Source: JANQMY01 sp965228775 (GTDB lineage: Bacteria; Pseudomonadota; Alphaproteobacteria; JANQMY01). Taken from it: a DNA stretch of 64,000 nucleotides. Below the pieces are notes generated by a model, which searched no databases, had not been told where the DNA came from, and saw only the letters and a list, made by a program, of their open reading frames with translations. Below are positions 60,428 to 64,000 of this stretch, piece after piece (position 1 is the first letter of the stretch; each line of letters begins with the position of its first letter). The DNA lies in contig OZ245840.1 in assembly GCA_965228775.1 (NCBI GenBank), positions 4,340,001 to 4,404,000 on the forward strand. Direction: 5' to 3'. A program made the translations under genes and the position numbers.

Positions 60428-61081
60428 ATGGAAAACAAGCCTAAGCGGCGTGCGGGGCGGCCACGGCGCGAAGAGCGGCAGGACCGTCAGGATGTGCGGC
60501 ACGAAATCATGGTCGCCGCATCCAAGCTTTTTTGTGCGCAGGGGTTTGCTGCCACCCAATTGAACCAGATCGCCGAAAGCGCAGGCCTTCGGACACCATC
60601 GCTCTACCACTACTTTGCAAATAAAAATGAGATCTTGGATGCGTTGCTGAAACACGCCAACGAGCGGCCTTCCGCGTTTGCAAGCGATATCTTGCGGCAG
60701 GAAGGGCGGGCAGCGGACAAGCTGCGCGCTATCCTTGTTGGATATGTGGACTGGCTGACATCCGGACCATTTGAGCTTTGGTTTCTCGTAACGGCAATGC
60801 CAAGAAGCGTCGCGCCCAATTCAGAGTTCGGCAAGACCTATGCACGTTCCTCGGCAGCCGTTGAAAATCTTATTCTTCAGGCGATTGAAGAAGGGGACTT
60901 TCGGCCAGTAGACCCACAGTTTGCCTTGCATATGATTTGGGGCAGTGTTGTTGGCGCAATGACTTACCGTCAATTTGGGCAAGTTTCGGCGCCCACATTA
61001 GTCGCGGATCATATCATTCGATCGCTTACAAGCGATTCGAGCAGATCAGCGATCAAGCTCAGGCAAGACGCGGCAGAGTAG
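60428..61081 (+). CDS. TetR-family transcriptional regulator
   Basis: The 217-aa protein has a basic N-terminus (KPKRRAGRPRREERQ), then the HTH MVAASKLFCAQGFAATQLNQ, IAESAGLRTPSLYHYFANKN. The ligand domain contains LVTAMPRSVAPNSEFGKTYA. It is 291 bases upstream of the TonB receptor in the same direction, and the gap is full of inverted repeats, so it may control that receptor. Regulators of this kind often bind acyl-CoA or aromatic ligands. Confidence 0.92.
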   Translation: MENKPKRRAGRPRREERQDRQDVRHEIMVAASKLFCAQGFAATQLNQIAESAGLRTPSLYHYFANKNEILDALLKHANERPSAFASDILRQEGRAADKLRAILVGYVDWLTSGPFELWFLVTAMPRSVAPNSEFGKTYARSSAAVENLILQAIEEGDFRPVDPQFALHMIWGSVVGAMTYRQFGQVSAPTLVADHIIRSLTSDSSRSAIKLRQDAAE

Positions 61082-61144
61082 GGCCAGGCCGTAGATTTTA
61101 CCCTCGAGCCGGCCGCGCACGTTGTGTGCGGCGCACACTAAGTA

Positions 61145-61320
61145 AATCACCAGACAGGCGTGTTATATTTTGTGAATTCCCGCCTTGGTGATTCACTAAT
61201 TTGGTGTGTCATTTTCGCGACAGACGGTCGCGAAAACGCGTTGCGATCACGGGCGTGCGATCGAAATCTAATTAGAATTTGATAACGTGATGTCACGTGC
61301 ACTCACGCCGTTGTGAGTGC
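61145..61320. promoter_or_regulatory. Cluster of inverted repeats before TonB receptor
   Basis: Four separate inverted repeats are packed here. AATCACCA (61145-61152) pairs with TGGTGATT (61186-61193). TTTTCGCGAC (61212-61221) pairs with GTCGCGAAAA (61227-61236). ACGTGA (61285-61290) pairs with TCACGT (61293-61298). GCACTCAC (61299-61306) pairs with GTGAGTGC (61313-61320). They lie in the 290-base leader of the receptor gene and may be operators or 5' UTR hairpins. Confidence 0.5.
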
Positions 61321-61372
61321 CAAATCAAACCAAAAATGAGCACCTGGGAGGGCTCAAGGGGAGGTTCGCGTT

Positions 61373-63709
61373 ATGGCATTGCGTCGCCTAAAGTACGTCT
61401 GCCTGGCATCGGCCGCCGCCTTTTTCGGATCCGAAATCGGCATCGCCTATGCACAGATGGACGAAATTATCGTTCAAGCCCGTAAGCGGGAAGAAAGTCT
61501 TCAGGAAGTTCCGGTCACCGTTGCGGCATTTGCCGAAGAGGATCTAGACCGCTTTCAGATCGACACGATTTCCGAAGTGGCGGGTTTTATTCCTAACTTC
61601 AGAATTCAACAAGGTGGTTCCGGTTCCGGTGGTACCCTGATCCTTCGTGGTGTTGGCTCCAGTGCCATTAGCGCCGCGTTTGATTCGGCTGTTGCGATTA
61701 ACGTTGATGGGGTTCTTGCGAACACCATGCGTCTGGTGCAAAGCAGCTTCTTGGATATTGGCCAGGTCGAGGTTCTGAAAGGTCCGCAGTCACTCTTCTT
61801 CGGAAAAAGTGCTTCTGCTGGCGTTGTTTCATTCCGGTCTAACAATCCAACGGACGAATTCGAGCTTTCCGGTAAAGCTTCATATGAGTTCGAGGAAAAA
61901 GGCGTTTATACGGAAGCTGTGGTTTCTGGTCCGATCACCGACACGATCGGTGCGCGTTATGCGATTGGGTTTACCGATCGTGACGAGATCATGAAAAACA
62001 CCGCACCGGGAGTTACAAACCCGAACCGTGGTGAGCAAAGCCTGGATATGCGCGCAACCCTTACGTGGGATCCGACGGAAAATTGGAGCACGAACTTCAA
62101 GGCCGCGTATTCCAGCTACGAGAATGACGGTGCTATTCTGTTCGCTGACATTTTCTGTCAGGACGCTACCGCTCAAGGGACACTTTATCCCGCAGGTGTG
62201 ACGCCGCCTCCTGGTTTGCCGTCCGGTTATGACTGTAATCCATTTGACGGTGTCGTTCAGTTGGGTGACCAAAATGCTCCTGAAGCGGCGAATATTCCAA
62301 ACAATCGCGGCGGTGTTCCGTTTGAGGAACAAGACACTTTGTTCCTGTCTCTGCGCACGGAATATGACTTCACAAACTCACTAACTGCGGTTTTCCAGAC
62401 CGGCTTCTACAATCTGGATAACTTCCAAAACGATTGTTTCAGCTACGACATCAATGGTGGTGGTTGTAACCTGGCGCAGAACACGACACGGAGCTTCTCG
62501 CAGGAAGTTCGGGTCCAAAGTTCTAATCTTACCGATTGGATGGACTTCATGGTCGGCGCTTACTACCAGACGCGTTTCATTACGTTTAAGCCGTTCCAGC
62601 ACGCATTCGGTGCGACCCTCTTTGCAGGGCCGGATGCAACGACCGGTCAGACAGCGGATTATCTGAAAGAACACCGGACGGAAGCGGACGCTGTTTCGGT
62701 TTTCGGTAGTTTGACCTTACGGCCAATCGAACGGATGGAGATCACCGCAGGTTTACGCTATACGCGCGAGCAAAAGCAGAACTCCATTAGTGTGCCGTAT
62801 GTGCACTCTGGCCTTGCTGGCTTTGGCTTCGTGCCATTGAATGTGGCGGGTATCAACTTTGACGATGATGTGTACACACCTGAAGTCTCTGTCACTTACG
62901 AACCTTGGGACGACATCATCTGGTACGCCGCGTACAAGACCGGCTTCAAGTCTGGGGGTATCGACAATAGTGCGCTGCCAACTGCAGGTCTGTTAGCTGC
63001 TCAGGCTTCCGGCGACTTTAGTTCTCTGGTTTTCCAGTCTGAGTTTTCGAAAGGCTTTGAAGGTGGTGTCCGCACGACCCTCTTGGACAACTCTCTGCGC
63101 TTCAACATAAGCGGTTTCCGCTATGTGTTCGAAGACTTGCAGGTTCAACAGTTCCTGGCGGACGTCATTCAGTTTGCCACGTTCAACGCCGGTGAGTTGA
63201 CCACAAGCGGTTTTGAAGCTGATGCCTTGTGGTTCACGCCTTTCGAAGGTTTTACCCTTCGTGGTTCTCTGGCCTACACCAACTCTCCGTTTACGGACAC
63301 ATTCGTCAACGCAGATGGAGATAATCTGGATGGCCGTCAGACTGCTGGCAATGCGAAATGGACGGGTAATATCGGTGGCATCTACGAAGCACCGATCCCC
63401 AACACAGAGTTTGTCTTCAGCGCTTCCGGTTTTGCTCACTACTCGAGCAGCTACAACACCGGTGATGCTCTTGATGCACTCGTACAGGACTCGTTCTGGC
63501 GGGGCGACGCCTCGGTCGCTGTTAGTGACACAGATGGTCTGTGGCAGGTTGCTCTGATCGGTTCGAACGTCACCGATAAGATCTACACGATCACCAGTGG
63601 TGGCCGTCCGTTCACCAACTCTTCGGCAAACGCGAATGGTCTGGAAGACCAGATCCTACAGATCAATCGCGGCCGTCAGGTATCGCTGGAGGTTTCCCTC
63701 CGCTACTAG
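61373..63709 (+). CDS. TonB-dependent outer-membrane receptor
   Basis: The 778-aa precursor has a signal peptide ending IAYA, TonB box DEIIVQARKRE, plug motifs (VPVTVAAFAEEDL, TLILRGVGSSAIS, QVEVLKGPQSLFFGKSASAG) and a barrel ending in Tyr (VSLEVSLRY). It resembles the large FecA/CirA-like receptors of sphingomonads used for uptake of organic substrates. Start 61373 is preceded by AAGGGGAGG. Codons such as GGT, GTT and CGT are much more frequent than in the 36399 receptor, suggesting high expression. It ends before three hairpins. Confidence 0.95.
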   Translation: MALRRLKYVCLASAAAFFGSEIGIAYAQMDEIIVQARKREESLQEVPVTVAAFAEEDLDRFQIDTISEVAGFIPNFRIQQGGSGSGGTLILRGVGSSAISAAFDSAVAINVDGVLANTMRLVQSSFLDIGQVEVLKGPQSLFFGKSASAGVVSFRSNNPTDEFELSGKASYEFEEKGVYTEAVVSGPITDTIGARYAIGFTDRDEIMKNTAPGVTNPNRGEQSLDMRATLTWDPTENWSTNFKAAYSSYENDGAILFADIFCQDATAQGTLYPAGVTPPPGLPSGYDCNPFDGVVQLGDQNAPEAANIPNNRGGVPFEEQDTLFLSLRTEYDFTNSLTAVFQTGFYNLDNFQNDCFSYDINGGGCNLAQNTTRSFSQEVRVQSSNLTDWMDFMVGAYYQTRFITFKPFQHAFGATLFAGPDATTGQTADYLKEHRTEADAVSVFGSLTLRPIERMEITAGLRYTREQKQNSISVPYVHSGLAGFGFVPLNVAGINFDDDVYTPEVSVTYEPWDDIIWYAAYKTGFKSGGIDNSALPTAGLLAAQASGDFSSLVFQSEFSKGFEGGVRTTLLDNSLRFNISGFRYVFEDLQVQQFLADVIQFATFNAGELTTSGFEADALWFTPFEGFTLRGSLAYTNSPFTDTFVNADGDNLDGRQTAGNAKWTGNIGGIYEAPIPNTEFVFSASGFAHYSSSYNTGDALDALVQDSFWRGDASVAVSDTDGLWQVALIGSNVTDKIYTITSGGRPFTNSSANANGLEDQILQINRGRQVSLEVSLRY

Positions 63710-63722
63710 GAATTACCAAGAT

Positions 63723-63751
63723 CCGGCGTCTCACTGTTCGTGAGGCGCCGG
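63723..63751 (+). terminator. Strong hairpin after TonB receptor
   Basis: CCGGCGTCTCAC pairs with GTGAGGCGCCGG (one G-T pair) over a 5-nt loop. The following bases (GTCAGTTTCC) have only a short T-run, so it may be a 3' stabiliser or part of a multi-hairpin terminator. Confidence 0.5.
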
Positions 63752-63766
63752 GTCAGTTTCCTCCCC

Positions 63767-63799
63767 GCGATCGGTTCGTCAGTTCGTCGGACCGATCGC
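63767..63799 (+). other. Second hairpin in receptor 3' region
   Basis: GCGATCGGTTCG (63767-63778) pairs with CGGACCGATCGC (63788-63799), one G-T pair, loop of nine. No T-run follows. Confidence 0.45.
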
Positions 63800-63807
63800 A
63801 CATTAGG

Positions 63808-63829
63808 CCCGCCGCGAGCGGGTTTTATT
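63808..63829 (+). terminator. Intrinsic terminator after TonB receptor
   Basis: CCCGC (63808-63812) pairs with GCGGG (63818-63822) across CGCGA, directly followed by TTTTATT. This is the best Rho-independent terminator of the three consecutive hairpins. Confidence 0.65.
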
Positions 63830-63863
63830 GTATGGGATTTCGGGAACGTCTGATGGTTGCAGT

Positions 63864-64000
63864 TTAGCCTGCTTCGGCCAGGCGAACCGGATCAGAGACG
63901 GTTTCCAGCATGTCGCCAATCATGCGTAAGGCCGTGGATTTCTTGGTCGATATAAGCTCTGCAATGGCGGTGGCGCTGGCATCGGACATGGATCCGCCAA
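63864..64000 (-). CDS. Partial or small minus-strand gene at window edge
   Basis: The minus strand is open from the edge to TAA at 63866-63864. It encodes GGSMSDASATAIAELISTKK then STALRMIGDMLETVSDPVRL and AEAG. It is either the C-terminus of a longer gene or a 41-aa protein starting at the internal Met. A helical, Ser/Ala-rich short protein is seen; no family assigned. Confidence 0.4.
   Translation of the reverse strand, partial: GGSMSDASATAIAELISTKKSTALRMIGDMLETVSDPVRLAEAG

Overview
The window reads as alphaproteobacterial chromosome carrying most of the late half of a siphophage-type prophage at its left end. The host assignment rests on gene order from 22.3 to 29.9 kb: murA, DUF2948, hisD, UPF0262, a low-molecular-weight phosphatase, infA, maf, rng, yacG and tRNA-Phe, an arrangement typical of Alphaproteobacteria. 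Two large TonB-dependent receptors, GMC dehydrogenases, Fe/2OG dioxygenase and several AraC/TetR/HxlR regulators suggest a free-living, probably aquatic heterotroph (Sphingomonadales- or Kordiimonadales-like; this finer placement is inference).

Region 1 (1-22.2 kb) is the prophage. Plus-strand late genes run head-tail connector, head closure, tail completion, tail terminator, tail tube, tail assembly chaperone with a -1 frameshift at GGGAAAC, 1518-aa tape measure, tail-tip/host-recognition genes, tail fibre and a lysis module (GH24 endolysin with a C-terminal membrane segment, lipoprotein, nested Rz/Rz1-like spanins, membrane coiled-coil protein). A minus-strand set of accessory genes follows: a membrane protein, a secreted nuclease-like protein and a tightly overlapped five-gene operon. 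The right boundary is a tRNA-Thr(GGT) gene cut in its anticodon stem. Terminase, portal, capsid and integrase must lie to the left.

Region 2 (22.3-29.9 kb) is core host genes. Region 3 (30-38.5 kb) holds a nu-class GST, an AraC regulator, and a plus-strand unit of ABC ATPase, ABC-2 permease fused to a degenerate M1-peptidase domain, and TonB receptor. Region 4 (38.6-40.8 kb) is a flavin monooxygenase divergent from a SnoaL-like protein around a perfect 20-bp palindrome.

Region 5 (40.8-46.3 kb) looks like a zinc-starvation locus: MerC-like protein, DUF1826, an E. coli-like Zur box, Fe-type alcohol dehydrogenase and a His-rich COG0523 GTPase, together with two decayed genes (N-terminus of a CDF cation transporter and C-terminus of a phytanoyl-CoA dioxygenase).

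Region 6 (46.3-63.9 kb) is an accessory catabolic region: two tautomerase-superfamily genes with a LysR regulator, TetR, a GMC oxidoreductase divergent from an HxlR regulator around tandem operators, SDR, cytochrome b561, a Tat-exported small subunit plus its GMC dehydrogenase, DUF2855, an SDR lacking its catalytic Tyr, a TauD-type dioxygenase, AraC and TetR regulators and a strongly codon-biased TonB receptor. Together these look like uptake of an unidentified hydrophobic or alcohol-bearing substrate, periplasmic oxidation feeding the quinone pool, and cytoplasmic oxidation; the substrate cannot be named from sequence.
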